Positions 1 through 12,664 of a stretch of 64,000 nt of DNA are shown here, in pieces. The notes beneath the pieces are model-generated. The model made no database searches, was not told the origin of the DNA, and saw only the letters and a list, made by a program, of their open reading frames with translations. Position numbers and translations under genes: made by a program. The stretch is from Straminergon stramineum (lineage: Eukaryota; Streptophyta; Bryopsida; Hypnales; Calliergonaceae), in the NCBI GenBank assembly GCA_963920665.1, contig OY987266.1, positions 5,399,001 to 5,463,000 on the forward strand. The letters run 5' to 3'. The number at the start of each line of letters is the position of its first letter. The first letter of the stretch is position 1.

Positions 1-240
1 GTTGTGAAATTTCCATGTCAAATAATATTCATTAATTATGATTTTCAAAATATTTAATGAATTTTTTTTTAATTTATAATTTTTTTTTAATATTTAGACT
101 AGTAAGTACTAGTTCCCTATATGGGGAACAACCTTGAAATAGACCTCCCTTGGTTTGAAATCCCTCTTAATGAATTGTGATACTATTGACTTTTTACATT
201 GGAAAATGTTTAATCCTTGAATCACCATATCATGTATTTT

Positions 241-660
241 GGCAACTTCAAGCTCTTTACTCTTGATGTGAATTTGAGACATAAAAATGATCTTTTTTTT
301 AATTTGAGCCCACCTAATGAAATAAAATTAATCATATATTATTTTTATTCCAACTAAAAAATTTCAAAAATTCCTAAAATTGAGTATTTTATTGCAATTA
401 AAACTTTGGGCCTATAACCATGATCCATTGATTTTCTAATTCTACAAATTCATGGATATTATATTTACTCTCTGATATTCTACAACTATCATATGCACCT
501 ATGAATAGATTTTCATAGATTTTGAGCTAATTTTGAATCTGATATGAATTTTCTTCATTTTTTAAATTAAAAAATAACTTTTATTTCAAATTTTCTCGAA
601 AGAATCCGATATTTATACAATTCATAGATGATATCTGATTTCAATTTTCAATTTAAAAAT
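241..660 (+). repeat. AT-rich dispersed repeat, family R1, copy 1
   Basis: About 420 bp shared with 6811-7230 (same orientation) and 28500-28915 (opposite orientation). Landmarks in the same order in copies 1 and 2 are GGCAACT, CTCTTGATRTGAATTTGA, GGGCCTATAACCAT and GATATGRATTTTCTTC. No coding frame or terminal repeats were identified. It is probably a degenerate transposon or a non-autonomous derivative. Positions 1-240 and 661-2253 hold only AT-rich DNA; an 82-codon frame at 1136-1384 has no recognisable similarity and I do not support it as a gene. Confidence 0.6.
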
Positions 661-2253
661 AAAAATAAAAAAATGGTTATAAAATGGGAATGTATAAAGT
701 ATAAGGATTTGTAGCTCATCTCCGTGGTCATAGACCAGTATTTTTAGCATTATTTCTTATCTTTGAAAAGACAAGACCTATCACCAAAATGACCCTCATT
801 GAAATCAAACCTCAAAATCATCCACATAGTCAATTTTTAATTTATTTTAATTGATTGGGTGGCTTGTATACTGGAAAATATGCAAGTGAGGGAAAAATAG
901 ATAGCATTGTCCACATATGTATATTCATTTATAGAATTATTTATTATTAATAGCTTTCATCCAAATATTGATGAATTTAATGTTCCTTTGAAAAAGCTTT
1001 GACAATTTTTCATCAACTTTGACTACTTCCACCTTGTATTCTCCATTTTCATACCATATTTTTTAATGAATTCTTATTTTTCAAAGTTGAAATTACAAGT
1101 CTACTATATCCAAAAAGAATTCTTTTTTTGAGAAAATGTTGAATTACCATGAGTTTTTGAAGAATAAAATGAAGGAAATTTATATTCATTTGAACTCTAT
1201 ATGTGGTTCCTTTCCAATCACTACATTGACCAATTTGATTCTTGTTTTTATTTTATGTGTAGTAACCTTACAAGGTTGGTTGAAAGAATTGAGCGTAGGT
1301 ATTAAGTCAATTTGTTTTTGGTTTGAATCTTTAAGAATATATAAAAGAATTTTTGAATTTTTGTTTTTTTGTGAAATTCAATGAATTAGAACTTCTTATG
1401 TGCCTAAATTTTTGAGATTTCTATGGTGATATTCATGGCTGAAATCTTTAAAGAGTCATAATAAAATCCATTGATGTTTAACAACCTAAGATTTTTGGAC
1501 AAAATGTGTAATAAAAACTGGCTTTCTTTCAATTTTTTCCATTATATTATGTATTATGAATAGAAAATATCTCTACAATCAAAGTTGGAAAAATATTTAG
1601 AAATGATTTTCAAATCAATTTTAAGCAATTTTCCATTGACAAATTCATCAAAAGAACATTTACATATTTTTTACATGTAAGTTTTTTTGTACATAATTGG
1701 CTAAATTTTTATCTTACATTAGTTAGAATAAAACAATCAAAGAATTTGCCATTAAAACTTCATTGCTTTCCCTTTATAGTAAAACTTAAATACTCCATTA
1801 ATATTGTACAAGTAGTGTTCATTTTTCATAGGAAAAGTTATTCAACAAAAAATTTCAATATGTAATACAAGAAAACTATCCAAGGACAATTTGTTTTTTA
1901 ACACATAAGAAAATCAAAAAAATTGGAAGGAAAAAATCAACGTCTGAAAAAATTGCATGAAGACTGCAATACCGGTACAAGTCCGAAAATGGTTACATGG
2001 GTCATTAAATAGGGATTACTGGGTTCATTTTTCTTTTTGTCAATTGGATAGTCTCCTTGCCATCATGGCATTTCACACCAAAAAAATTATTTCAGAATCT
2101 TAATATTTTAATGACTTTAGGGGAAGAAAGATATTCCTTCCTTCTAGTAATCAAATCTACATATGATGTTTTTTTGGGAGATAAATGCAATATATAAAGT
2201 AATTAGTTGATCTTGTACTACCATCAATTGAATTTAGAACTACGTAAGTAGTA

Positions 2254-2558
2254 CTCCCTACATCTTGAAATAAATCCAAGGTTTTCAAATATACTTAGAC
2301 TACTTGGATTTCACTACACTAGTTTTGGTTAGAAAATGATCCAAATTAATAGAACTAGAGCAATTCCAAAAGGGGGGAAATTCATCAATTTCACCACTTG
2401 TTTGCAACATGCACCGCTTAGTGTTGACTTCTACTTTGTCACATCTAGTAGGGTTTATTAAAAGCTATGTAACCTCGTGAAAATAGGAGTAGCTTACTTG
2501 TTAATGTAGCCATCTCCATTCTCCAAGAAATCCTAGATTTATTTTGGAACATAGGGAG
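2254..2558. mobile_element. Stowaway-like MITE (Tc1/mariner type)
   Basis: A 305-bp element with inverted ends. The left end starts CTCCCTACATCTTGAAATAA and the right end, read inward, starts CTCCCTATGTTCCAAAATAA; both continue with an AAATCYAGG-type stretch. CTCCCT followed by a TCCAAAATAAAT-type stretch is the classic Stowaway terminus. A TA precedes the left end (2252-2253) and the right side reads TTA, so the TA target duplication is only approximate. No coding capacity. Confidence 0.75.
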
Positions 2559-2711
2559 TTACATGCAAAATTTTTGAATTGAATTATATTAGTTGCATAC
2601 ATTGTAAATAAATTTCACAATTTGTGTGCAAGATTCTACCTTTTCTTTACAATTTGGTCGTGTAATTTGAAAACCAAATTTATTTCTCAAAGAAATTACT
2701 ATTGCATTTAA

Positions 2712-2953
2712 CCCCTCAAGGCCCAAGGAGCTTGTTTTGAGCCTCTCATCTGTTCAACAAGTCAAAGTTATAACTTCATTTCCCCACATTCTAAGAAGTA
2801 TATCTAAATGAATTTCATATTATGATGTTTATATTGAACATGGAAGTTCAAAAGTACAATTGACATCATGTAATAAGCTTGATGTACAATGCATATTGCC
2901 AATCAAAGTTCAAATTTGTGAAAAAGTACAGAAATTGCTTAGGCCTTGAGGGG
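2712..2953. mobile_element. Short TIR element with TTAA-type flanks (piggyBac-like MITE)
   Basis: The ends are perfect inverted repeats, CCCCTCAAGGCC at the left and GGCCTTGAGGGG at the right; the match extends to 15 bp if the flanking TAA/TTA is counted. The left flank is TTAA (2708-2711) and the right flank is TTAT (2954-2957). A TTAA target with CCC-starting ends is the piggyBac pattern. The 242-bp interior is AT-rich and non-coding. The superfamily assignment is inference from the ends alone. Confidence 0.6.
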
Positions 2954-3283
2954 TTATCCCTTAAAGTTCATTCATGTAGAAAAGTCTAGAACTCCTTTAA
3001 AAAGACCCGCTCACAATACATTGCAAGTATTTGATTAATTTTAAATTTTTTTGTAGATTCAACCACTAGATCTTTTAGCTTACTTGTTGAAACACACAAT
3101 TACAACATTTGGGAGTAAGAAGACTTAGCCAATTGCAAGACATAACGCTTGACCCTAAAATTAAGTCTTAGTAATCCTTCCCCAAATCATAGTTTAATCT
3201 TTCACAATTTTTAGGGGAAAATGCATGTATTCCACAACTGATGCATGATGATAATATATTGGAGAATCAAGTTTAAAATATTA

Positions 3284-3447
3284 AAAAATATATAGCAAAA
3301 CAAAGTGAGATTTTCATTTTTTTTTAATTATTAGGAATAGAGAAGCACAAAATGTCAAGGAAAAATATATAGCAAAACAAAGTGAGATTTTCATTTTTTT
3401 TTAATTATTAGGAATAGAGAAGCACAAAATGTCAAGGAAAAATATAT
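3284..3447. repeat. Exact 77-bp tandem duplication
   Basis: Positions 3284-3360 are repeated without a visible difference at 3361-3437, followed by the first 10 bp of a third unit. The unit starts AAAAATATATAGC and ends AAAATGTCAAGG. Perfect identity in otherwise diverged AT-rich DNA means the duplication is young or is an assembly artefact. Nothing else was seen in 3448-3907. Confidence 0.95.
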
Positions 3448-3907
3448 TGCTAATGGCTTTAACATGGAATGAATTCTACAGTTTGTAACCAATTTGAGGA
3501 TGTTTTTAGCAAAGCCATGTAAACCTATTGTTTATTTGAAAATTATAAAAAATTGAGTTCAAAATAAACATTAGATGTTATTTTTTCTCCTAAACTTGCA
3601 AAACAAAATCATTTAGGTCATTTACCTTACTCAAAATTATAGAATGATGAAAGTCTTTACTTATATCTATATTTCTATCATTTGCAAGGTATTCTAGCAC
3701 TCCAAAAAATTGCTTAAATGTTCATAACGTTTATGATGCTTGTCATAGTTTCATGGATTAAGCTTCATATATAATCCATGTCCTATGAAAGCTATACTAA
3801 AATCCTTAAAAAATCAATGAGAAATATCAAGGTACTAGGGCGAACAAAGACGTGGTGAGAAATGAGATTTAAGCTTATGGAGACCTCAGATATCTCCCTT
3901 GCCTTAA

Positions 3908-4130
3908 CCCTTGAACACTAGGCTAGTGGCCATGGAAATCAGCCATTTTGGAACCGTGTGACATTATTCACTTTAGGAAAAACAAAAATATTCATTGGGA
4001 GTCAAATTACTGTAGAAGATCTTCCCTTTCCACCCCTTAATTATGAGGATGAATAGTTGCACTTCTGTCCTACACAGGAGAATTCCTTGTCATTCATCGG
4101 ACAAAAAACGTCCGGATCGTCATTTAGAGT
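3908..4130 (+). mobile_element. TTAA-flanked MITE family P, copy 1
   Basis: One of four copies in the window (others at 9612-9837, 12456-12664 and 42319-42540). The left end is TTAA followed by CCCTTGAACACTAGGCT; the right end is CATTTAGAGT, degenerate relative to CATTTAGGGG|TTAA. Shared interior landmarks are GTGGAAATCAGCCATTTT-like, ATATTCATTGGGAGTCAAA and GAATTCCTTGTCATTCATCG. Non-coding, about 220 bp. Positions 4131-4789 lie 3' of the eL42 gene and show nothing else. Confidence 0.75.
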
Positions 4131-4789
4131 TTGAAGTGTTGTCCAATCTCCAAAGGATTCAGGGTTTCAAATTGATAATTCAATTGATTATATTTTGAAA
4201 AATATAATTAAGCTGGACCATCTTATATACAGTATCACCAGAAGTATTTTAGATATTGAACAAAAGAAAAGTAAGTTCTACACATCTGGTCCAATATGAG
4301 CTCTTCCGTCATTTAGACGTCAAAAATGTAAACCTGCATACTGTCGTTGTGTGGCTATCACGTGTGCAAAGACAAACTGAAAATTCATGACATGATGGTC
4401 CAGTTTAAGAAATTGGGTTGGTTTGCATTCTGGAGATCACAAATGAAATACTAGGATTCACTTCAGCTTTTGCAAGATTGACTGCGGTCCTATCATCATG
4501 GAAAGTTCTACAAATGTCATTCGGAACGCCATCACTGTGAAGGAGACAAGGACCAAACCTAGAATCAGCCAGTGATAACAAAAATAGAATAGATAAAGTC
4601 TTCAACCACACAGGATAAACCAATTATCCGACTCCAGAAGAATCAGAGTGAAAATGATCAACATCGGTAAAGATGGAACACCAAAAGTCCAATCCAAATC
4701 TCAGATTAGGATTAAGAAAAATGAGATACAAACTGAAATCCAGTTCAAATTTTCGACGTCTCAGCAGCCAGGCGAACCAAGCGAATTGC

Positions 4790-6029
4790 CTAGAAGAGCT
4801 GGGTACCCTTGCCCTTCTTATCTCCTCCAATCTCGAAATGCTTGCAGCGCTGCAGTACGTAACATTATATCTTAGCTCAAAAACAGAAAAAATGTCGCAA
4901 CGTAAAACCCATGGAGGAACGATCAAGGGAGGGATGTAGGCAGACAAATATGCAGGAAACTTGTGGAAATAGCCAGAAAAATCTCACAGCAGAACACTCG
5001 CAAAGGTTAAGGCAATGAACATACGAGTAGAGGGATGAATTGTTAGAAATGATTACCTTGATGGGGTGTTGTGTCACATGCTTGCACGACTGGCACTGCA
5101 ATCTGAGCACAATCTTCTTTGTGGTCTTAGCCTGCAGACATTAAATTCCCAATACCACGATCCTCAATATTGATCACGAATGAGTCTCAAGTAGCTCCTA
5201 ATGCAAGAGAAAATCATAACAAACATAGTTGCGCCAGGGTAGAGTAGTTTCAACTAACCTTCTTGTGAAAAACGGGCTTAGTCTGACCACCGTAACCTGA
5301 CTGCTTCCTGTCATAACGCCTCTTCCCTGGCACAAATTCCCGGTCAAGTTGAAAATTTTGCGGCAATCTAGACGTTGGAGACATTGAAGCAACAAGCCCT
5401 ATCCGAAAACCCTAACCTAAGTTCAGATTCCCGATCTCCCTCCAATAGTAACCAAGGTGATAATCGAGGTGCGGATCCTTTAGACATCCCAACCAATACT
5501 ACGAATAACTAATTCGGTAAATAATCAGATCATCACACCCTCTAAACCTCCAAAGCTTTCATCGAGAATGTGTCGACTCATGGCATAAACAGTGTACGAT
5601 GAAATTGAGGAGATACCTTGGGCGTACAAGCTATCCTTGCCCTTCTTGTACTGCGTCACCTTGTGAAGGGTGTGCTTCTTGCATGCCTTCCCCGGGCAAA
5701 AGGACTTCTTCGTCTTCGGAACGTTCACCTGTTAACAAGAACCACAAACCTAAAGCATAAGCAATCCTGACGAACCAAGCAAGCAGACAGAAAGAGACCC
5801 GTCCTCCTTCGCAAACTCCCTTCTCAACAAAGCAAATTCCCGTTGCCTCGCATTCAAAGAAATAAACGATCTCCAGAGCAGAGCCACGGTAGTTCAATAC
5901 TCAAATCGCAATGCCCAACCCTAACTATTGGAATTCACCCTCAATGAAAAATCGACTTGCTGCAAAATTTCAGAAGCGCTTTCCAGAACGACGAGATGAA
6001 GCTTCGAAGCGCAGAACGAGGATTACCAT
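4790..6029 (-). CDS. 60S ribosomal protein eL42 (L36a/L44)
   Basis: Component of the large cytosolic ribosomal subunit near the E site. Five exons on the minus strand: 6029-6027 (the ATG alone), 5728-5617, 5326-5259, 5131-5057 and 4849-4790, with GT-AG introns. They splice to a 105-residue protein, the usual family length. Recognisable segments in order: [67 protein letters not shown] and the C-terminal [18 protein letters not shown] ending in TAG. The paired cysteines of the zinc-binding fold (CPGKAC and CQSC...C) are present. The start sits in CCACCATGG, and the first intron begins directly after the ATG, an intron position I recall as common in this family. A telomere-type promoter motif lies about 90 bp upstream. 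It looks intact and functional. Confidence 0.96.
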
Positions 6030-6117
6030 GGTGGCAGCGACGTGAAAGCTCCTGCTGCAACGCAATGCTTCGGGCAACCGCTGGAAGCGAAAAGAAAGAG
6101 ATCGGAGACTTGTTGCA

Positions 6118-6129
6118 GGGTTTAGGGTT
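6118..6129 (-). promoter_or_regulatory. telo-box-like motif upstream of eL42
   Basis: On the minus strand this reads AACCCTAAACCC, about 90 bp upstream of the eL42 start codon. Telo-boxes (AAACCCTAA) are established promoter elements of plant ribosomal-protein and translation genes. The position fits, but binding is inferred. Positions 6130-6406 show nothing else. Confidence 0.55.
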
Positions 6130-6406
6130 CGCCGCCGAGAACGGGTTACCCGCTCGCAATCACGGCTGACCCGACCCGCTCATGAGACGACGCCCAGGCT
6201 TCGATGAAGGCTGGAACGCCTGGCCCCACATGGGCTTTGGGATGACAATTGGAAGCTGCAGGACACACTAAATAACGTCGTTTCATCCAATTTTTTTTCC
6301 TGTCATGGTATCTGTGCTCTTTTCATGTCATCATAGGTGACATGCATTTTTTCTTATTAAATCAAATATGTGTGCCATGGATCACAACGGATGTCTTTCT
6401 AATGTA

Positions 6407-6805
6407 AGGGAGCCGACCCCTTTCTGACCACTTAAGCAGATACACATACTGCAAGGGAGGTTTTAACAGTGGGGAAATTTTTCCCATGAGCAGAAATAGA
6501 GTTCATCAGGTTTCCATAATTTTTCAGATTTTTTTTCCTCACAAAATAATTACTACGAATTTTTAAGCTGAAGATTCTGTTCTACCCATATTGGCCATAC
6601 AGACCTTCCTCTTTTTGACCAAGGGCTGGTTGCAAAATCCAAGAAGAGCTCGGTCCAAATTTGAGAGTCTTGTAGCCAATTGTAATGCACCACAAATTGC
6701 CCGGGAACTATGCCAGCATTAATTGTTGCTAATCACCTGATGATTCAAATTATTCCACCCTACGTTGCCAAATTAGGTTTGTGATTAGTAAGGGGTCGGC
6801 TCCCT
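6407..6805. mobile_element. MITE with 16-bp perfect TIRs, TA-flanked
   Basis: The ends AGGGAGCCGACCCCTT and AAGGGGTCGGCTCCCT are perfect inverted repeats and are flanked by TA on both sides (6405-6406 and 6806-6807). The 399-bp interior has no coding capacity. TA duplication suggests Tc1/mariner mobilisation, but the termini are not canonical Stowaway. Confidence 0.75.
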
Positions 6806-6810
6806 TATTT

Positions 6811-7230
6811 GGCAACTCCTACTCTTGATATGAATTTGAACCATACAAATGATCTTATTGGAATTTGAACCCAACTTATGAAATGAAGTATACTGAATCT
6901 AGATCTTATTTCAATTTAACTTCTCAAAAATTCCTCAAAATTAAAAAACTTGTTGTGGTTTGATCATAGGGCCTATAACCATAGTCTGTTGGATTTTTTT
7001 TTATTTATAGGGCTTAAAAATTGTCTTTACACTATAACATTCTTAACTATGATTTACATGCATGGAAGAACTTTCAGATTTTGAAATTAATTTTGAATTA
7101 GATATGGATTTTCTTCACTTTTTCTTCCAAAATCCCAGTACTATGAAATCATCACTAGTAAATCTGAAAATTTTATGATTTATAGAAGACATGTGATTTC
7201 ATCTTTGAAAAATGAAGTAATATAATTACC
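6811..7230 (+). repeat. AT-rich dispersed repeat, family R1, copy 2
   Basis: Diverged copy of 241-660 in the same orientation. Shared landmarks: GGCAACT at the start, CTCTTGATATGAATTTGA, GGGCCTATAACCATAG, GATATGGATTTTCTTC and GATTTCAT near the end. No gene seen. Confidence 0.6.
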
Positions 7231-7564
7231 ACTTAAACATACTTGCAAAATAGAAGAAACAAAGTAATGTATATATAAGAAGATTACATGGCTATGTATT
7301 CCGTCCTTTTAGAATTAAGAACCAAATGTTCCAATCATTTGGATCATCTTTTACAATTTTTGTTGGAAATTCTTCATTAAATCATTATTCTAAGTTGTAT
7401 TTTATGATATATCTTCACAATTTTGGAAGTTTGGACTACCCCTTGGTTTTTATATGTAGGATTAAAATCAAGGGTGTTTTCAAAAGCACTAGTATAGCCT
7501 TTTGCCATTTGGCTTAGTTTTCATTACAATCAATAATTCAAGATAATTTAAGGTCTAAAAAATA

Positions 7565-9125
7565 ACTTGAAAATCTATAACATCTACATCGTATGTTTAA
7601 ACACCATGAAACAAAGTATGTGCATCCCTCTTCGCAAAGAGCTTTCTAATAGTACCATGAATGCACCTAGCAGACATGTGGTTCTAAAGATACCACCAAA
7701 ACAAACCAAACAAATCAAAACAAACAGTCAAGATAATTTAATGCATGGACTAGTGTAGCCTTGTGCCATTGGTCTATAACTGAACCCCTAAAGGACCAAG
7801 GTGATTTTCCTATCAAAAAACACTCAAACTTGTCATTTCTATTGCAAAGAGAAAAGAACATTAAAAATTGTTCTTTTTTGCATATCCAACTATAAGATCT
7901 TATACTTGACTAGTATATGAATACATGGAAGAAATTTCAGAAACTTTGACCATGTAGATTGCAAGATATATGCATTTAAAGTGAAGAAAACAAGTTTTTT
8001 TGCACCTTGCTTGACTTTGAATCTTTTTAGTTCAAATTTTTTGCACTAAGGATTTTGATTTTTTACTTATTTATGTTAAGTAGTTGAGTTGAGAATCTAC
8101 CAAAAAAATTTTGGAAAAAAATAACTTAATTTTCACTCATTAAAAAATTATTAAAAAGAGGTGGATTCAAGATTGAAGAAAAAACTAAATTGTTAATAAT
8201 TTTTAGATGGAATTGAATCACAATAATCCCAACAGTGAGATTGTTCTAGCAAAAGAATCTAACCTTGTCTAGCAATGTTTTTAGAAAAATTCTAAAAATT
8301 GCATTCAAAAATGAATTCCACAAGTTATTTTTTCAAGAAGATGCTTAGATTGCCCAAAAAACTAAAATTGTCCATAACTTTCTCGTTATTAGTCCAAATT
8401 GAATGAAACAAAGCTTCACATGTAGAAAAAAAAAATAATCTTTGAGAAAAAAAATTGAAAAAAAAATTATTTTGACTTTCTGTAATTTTTTTTGTGCTGC
8501 CCGCCAAACTCCATTTTTGCTTATTATGCCATAACTTTGTTCCCGGGCATCAATTAAAATAAAAAATATATTTTCACAAAGCTCTTGCAAAAATACACAA
8601 CCTCAAAAAATTCCAAAAAATATCACTAAAAATTGAGACAGTAGGAACCTGCTTGGACCCAAATTGTCCCTTGAGTGGACAAATGGTCCTTTAGGAGTTA
8701 AAAATTCATAACTTTTGCATTGTATGTCCAAATACCACAAAACAAAGTTTATTCACCCTCTTTCGTAGGGGGATTTCTTATAGTACTACAAATGCAATTG
8801 GGGGATGAATCCTTCCGGAGATCTCATTATAATAAATAAAATAAAACAAACAACTTCATTTATAAGGTACTAGTTAGTATGCCTTGTACCATTGCCACAA
8901 TATAGTAAAATAAAAGTAAAAGATTTTCTAATTTTTAATTCATAAAAACTTCAAAATTCAATAACTTTTCTATTGTGACTATAAATGGTACAAAGTAAAG
9001 TTCCTACATCCCTCCTTGTAGAGGGCTTTCTAACATACCCAAGAATATGAACAAGGGAACACATGGTTTTGGAGATCTCACTATAACATCAAAACAAAAT
9101 TGAAACAACTTCATTTAACGTATAG
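7565..9125. repeat. Cluster of diverged ~200-bp direct repeats (R2)
   Basis: Three units at about 7565-7770, 8698-8900 and 8935-9125 share the order ATAACTT...TATG/GACTATAAA, AAACAAAGT...CATCCCTC/ACCCTC, GAGGGCTTTCTAA-like, AAAACAAAC-rich and a TGTRCCATTG-like end. A weaker fourth version may lie at 8500-8640. A TIR element (7785-8697) is bounded by the first two units. The small open frames here are not supported as genes. Confidence 0.5.
7785..8697. mobile_element. TIR element with TTAA-type flanks, about 0.9 kb
   Basis: Left end CCCCTAAAGGACCA, preceded by TGAA (7781-7784). Right end TGGTCCTTTAGGAG, followed by TTAA (8698-8701). The 14-bp inverted repeats differ at one position. The same end logic is seen at 2712-2953 and in family P. 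The interior is AT-rich with homopurine tracts and no transposase. Confidence 0.5.
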
Positions 9126-9611
9126 ATGTCCTAATAAATCTCAACAATATATACGATAAATATATGTTTGTTGCACAATATTGACACAAGGACATTGAAA
9201 TTAGGACACTAGAATAGCAAATCAACCAATTCAACTTCAATCCTCTACAATTTTTGTAAAAAAAATATTCAAGTGCCATGTTTTAAACTTTACTCAATTA
9301 TAATTGTATTTTTCATTGTATGGGGTTAATGATGAGACCCTATGACACACATTTACACCTATTGAAGAAATTCTCTCAATTTGAGGTGATAAAATCTTAT
9401 ATCATGAGGCCATGGCTAAAATGTGCTATTGCTAAAAACAAGTTTATTTTAAATAAATTTTCATTTCAAAAAAATATAAAATCTACATATGTGTAAGGAA
9501 GAAATATGTGTAGCAATTCTCCGCCCCCTCTTCCGAACAAGTAGAGTCATCTCCAGTTGCTCGGAGTGTACATGCCTTTGAATTGTAGGTACATATAGGT
9601 TAAAATGTTAC

Positions 9612-9837
9612 CCCCTAAATTTTTCGTTTTTTGTTTTTCGTTTGATGAATGACAAGGAATTCTCTTGTGTAGGACAAAAGTGCAACTATTCATCCTCGGA
9701 ATTAGGGGTGAAAAGGAAAAGGGAAGATCTTCAACAATAGTTTGACTCCCAATGAGTATTTTTTATTTTTTTAAAGTAGATGATGTCACACGGTTCCAAA
9801 ATGCCTGATTTCCAGTCACCAGCCCAGCATTCAAGGG
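9612..9837 (-). mobile_element. TTAA-flanked MITE family P, copy 2 (reverse)
   Basis: Reverse-orientation copy of 3908-4130. It starts CCCCTAAAT after TTAC and ends ATTCAAGGG followed by TTAA (9838-9841). The interior contains GATGAATGACAAGGAATTCT and GACTCCCAATGAGTATT, the complements of the family landmarks. Positions 9126-9611 hold nothing recognisable. Confidence 0.75.
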
Positions 9838-9841
9838 TTAA

Positions 9842-10850
9842 ATGTGTTTTGAGCATCTTGGGTACTTGTTGCTTCATCGTCGAGTCAAATATAATTTTCA
9901 CTTTTCATGTAGTATCTCTAGAATTTTGTAATGTAATGTAATGTAGCCATTCCCGTTGCTATTGAAAAAAGTAACCTTATCCTGAGTGTGCATCATAAAT
10001 ATATCCAGGAAGCTCAGATAAAGTATTGCCATTTTGTTCTGCTTGTGAATGCACATTCCAGAGTTTTTCCTGCTATAGGGGAAGAAGGTACATCGTCGTC
10101 TCCATCGAACATGTCAAGAGAATTATTGTCCCCGAACATGTCTCCAGTGGTAGATAGCACCTACCAATTGAATGTGTTGGAACCACCTCTTCAGCGAACA
10201 TTTCTTGATGGTGAGTTCGAGTTTAAAAATAAATTGGACTAGAGACGTGCAATGCCCCACATGTACGAGATATGACCACATGCACCATATAAAACAAACA
10301 TAAATACATGACTCAATAGGTTATATGGGCAATAATAGAGCGATGCATATAGGAATTTGACAAATATCACACACAACAAATAGGAGAAAATTGACAACGT
10401 TCTCTAAAGAGTTAAGCACAACACATATTGTGCTTCAGAATTTCCTTAGGTGTGTCTGTCTTGTCCATCTAGTTCACTTGCATCACGTCACAAAATTGTC
10501 AGAGCAACATTTGAAACGGTGCCTGAGAAGGATGTTGTGTTTTCCCATTGCTACCACGTGGTTCATCTTTTCTAGCTCGAGAAAGCGCTTCACAATCATC
10601 TGAACAAGTACCAACTCATCTCAGAACGAACACACCCTAATGAGTCAGTCAACAAAGTCAAATGTCCGGATCAAATTCAGGAAACGATGCCATGCGTACA
10701 GAGATTCTTTACCTTCGTGATATATGTCTGCAAATACACCCCACAGGTGTCTAAATTTAGTAAAGACATTCGATAAATTATATGCAGTCATGCAGTGGGA
10801 TTTTCGCTGAATTAGCAGTGGAAGATTTTGGATAATTGTCAAGAAACCTA
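9842..10850. other. Intergenic, no supported gene
   Basis: Moderate-GC sequence with an 84-codon frame at 9988-10242 (serine/proline-rich centre, no known motif) and other short frames. I see no domain, convincing splice structure or RNA gene. Confidence 0.5.
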
Positions 10851-11099
10851 CACGAAATAGTGAAATTAGGTGGCCTTAACAATTAGGTTGCCTTACCCCA
10901 GGAAAGTTACTCTACAAGCCATCAAAGTCAACCAAACTTTCTACACATATTTCCATTTCTACACAGAAAGGTTCATTAGTCCCAATTACAACAAAACCTA
11001 ATTCAAAAGTGGTACATTCTTGTAGAGTATTAGTAAATATTTATATAGTGTCAAATGTTGAGAAATTAGTGTGGGGCAACCTAATTTCACTATTTAGTG
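10851..11099. mobile_element. MITE with CAC...GTG ends
   Basis: The left end CACGAAATAGTGAAATTAGG continues GTGGCC. The right end, read inward, is CACTAAATAGTGAAATTAGG and continues TTGCCC. The inverted repeat is about 25 bp with few mismatches over a 249-bp element. The flanks show no clear target duplication, so the superfamily is not assigned. Positions 11100-12455 hold nothing recognisable. Confidence 0.7.
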
Positions 11100-12455
11100 G
11101 AAGTACTGAAACTTGTCAAATATATCTCACAAATGGATGCCCATTAGATGCTAAGCCTCATACATATTATATAAGTGCACTGTTCCCTCGTTACACAAGG
11201 TATTGCTATCACTGCTTTCCAAAATTGAATTCTAAATCACGGCATTCATCAGCAATCCCAATCTTTAATCAACATAATATCCAAGAAGTTGGAAGCAACT
11301 GGAGTGATTAGTAATCCAGTGGACTAGAGGTCTTCCTGTAATAGCCATCGTCTAACAGCTGATCGCATCTTTTGCCAGTTGATCAAAAATTTGTTTGGAC
11401 TCCGACCATTGGCGAAGCCCAATTCTTGTTCTTCATTACTTCTCGCAAAATCTAAAATCCAGAGCGACGTGAGATAGTGAAGTGATACACCACTTGGGAC
11501 TTGATGCCAACACCTGAAAGATTTACTTTTTGCAAAAGTGACTTGAGGACTTGGCTAAAGAACAAGATGACCTATAAGATCGAGGGAAAGCAACTGTTTT
11601 TCTTGGCAGACGAGTATTCGCAATTTACTTCTGAAGTCGACAAGAATGCAAAAGACCGATGCTGACATTCAAAAATTCAAACTCTATCCTCACGCATCCC
11701 CTGAGGCCCCAATGCCCAAAAAATAAAAATCTAACCCTACATCTTGAAATCTGACAGGCGTGATTCTGCCTATTCCAAACACGGATTAACTCCAATCGTA
11801 TAAACCCCACTGGGATGGTGCAGGTTTGTGTCTCTAGGAGTAGCGTAAGAAGTGAAATGTTAGGCAATGCAACATGAAATTCGAACGGGTGCAAATACAT
11901 CACACGAGCGTCTGCTCTCGTGAAAGGGTCGATACAATTGCCAGAGCAATCATTTTTTCAAACTAGCAGCATCGTGGGGAGGGCATGAAATTCCATATCA
12001 TGTAGGCGATCACCTAGCTAGTTCCTGAATTGTTGTGCACTGATCGTCAGAATTTCAATCATAAACCTAACAATTCCAATTCAACCGATTCCACAATCCT
12101 AGTCGCATGCATAGTTCCAAGATTCATAAGCTTCTAATAAAATGCCCTAAAATTTTCAAGCCGAGCTAACACCCGCTGATGTCCTAGTTCCAACTCACTC
12201 TCTCAAATCTCACATCTCCAGAGGAAACTCTGTCGTTGAATTGTCTACCTCGGTTACAGTTAGGATTGGGTTAGGGATGCAATTCACCTCTAAAAATCTG
12301 GTGTGAAATAGAAGATTCAAGCAAGTAGCAAGCATTATCAGTCTTAATCTACCACTCCTTAACCAATCAAAACATGCCACAACAACAAAACTCTCCTGCT
12401 TTGAGATTGTGTCTAAAAAGAGGAAAAAGTCATGTACTCCGGTGGTGTTGATGAA

Positions 12456-12664
12456 CCTTTGAACGTGGGCTGGTGACCGTGGAAATCAGCCATTTTCGAA
12501 CAGTGTGACATCATCTACTTTAGAAAAAACAAAAATATTCATTGGGAGTCAAACTCTTCCCTTCCCACCCCTAATTCCGAGGATGATTAGTTGCACTATT
12601 GTCCTACACATGAGAATTCCTTGTCATTCATCGGACAAAAAACGTCCACCTCGTCGTTTAGGGG
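12456..12664 (+). mobile_element. TTAA-flanked MITE family P, copy 3
   Basis: Same orientation as copy 1. The left flank is TGAA followed by CCTTTGAACG; the right end is GTTTAGGGG followed by TTAC. The interior landmarks GACATCATCTACTTTAG, ATATTCATTGGGAGTCAAA and CCTTGTCATTCATCGGACAA are present. A 190-codon open frame starts inside it but is not supported as a gene. Positions 12665-13429 hold nothing else recognisable. Confidence 0.75.
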
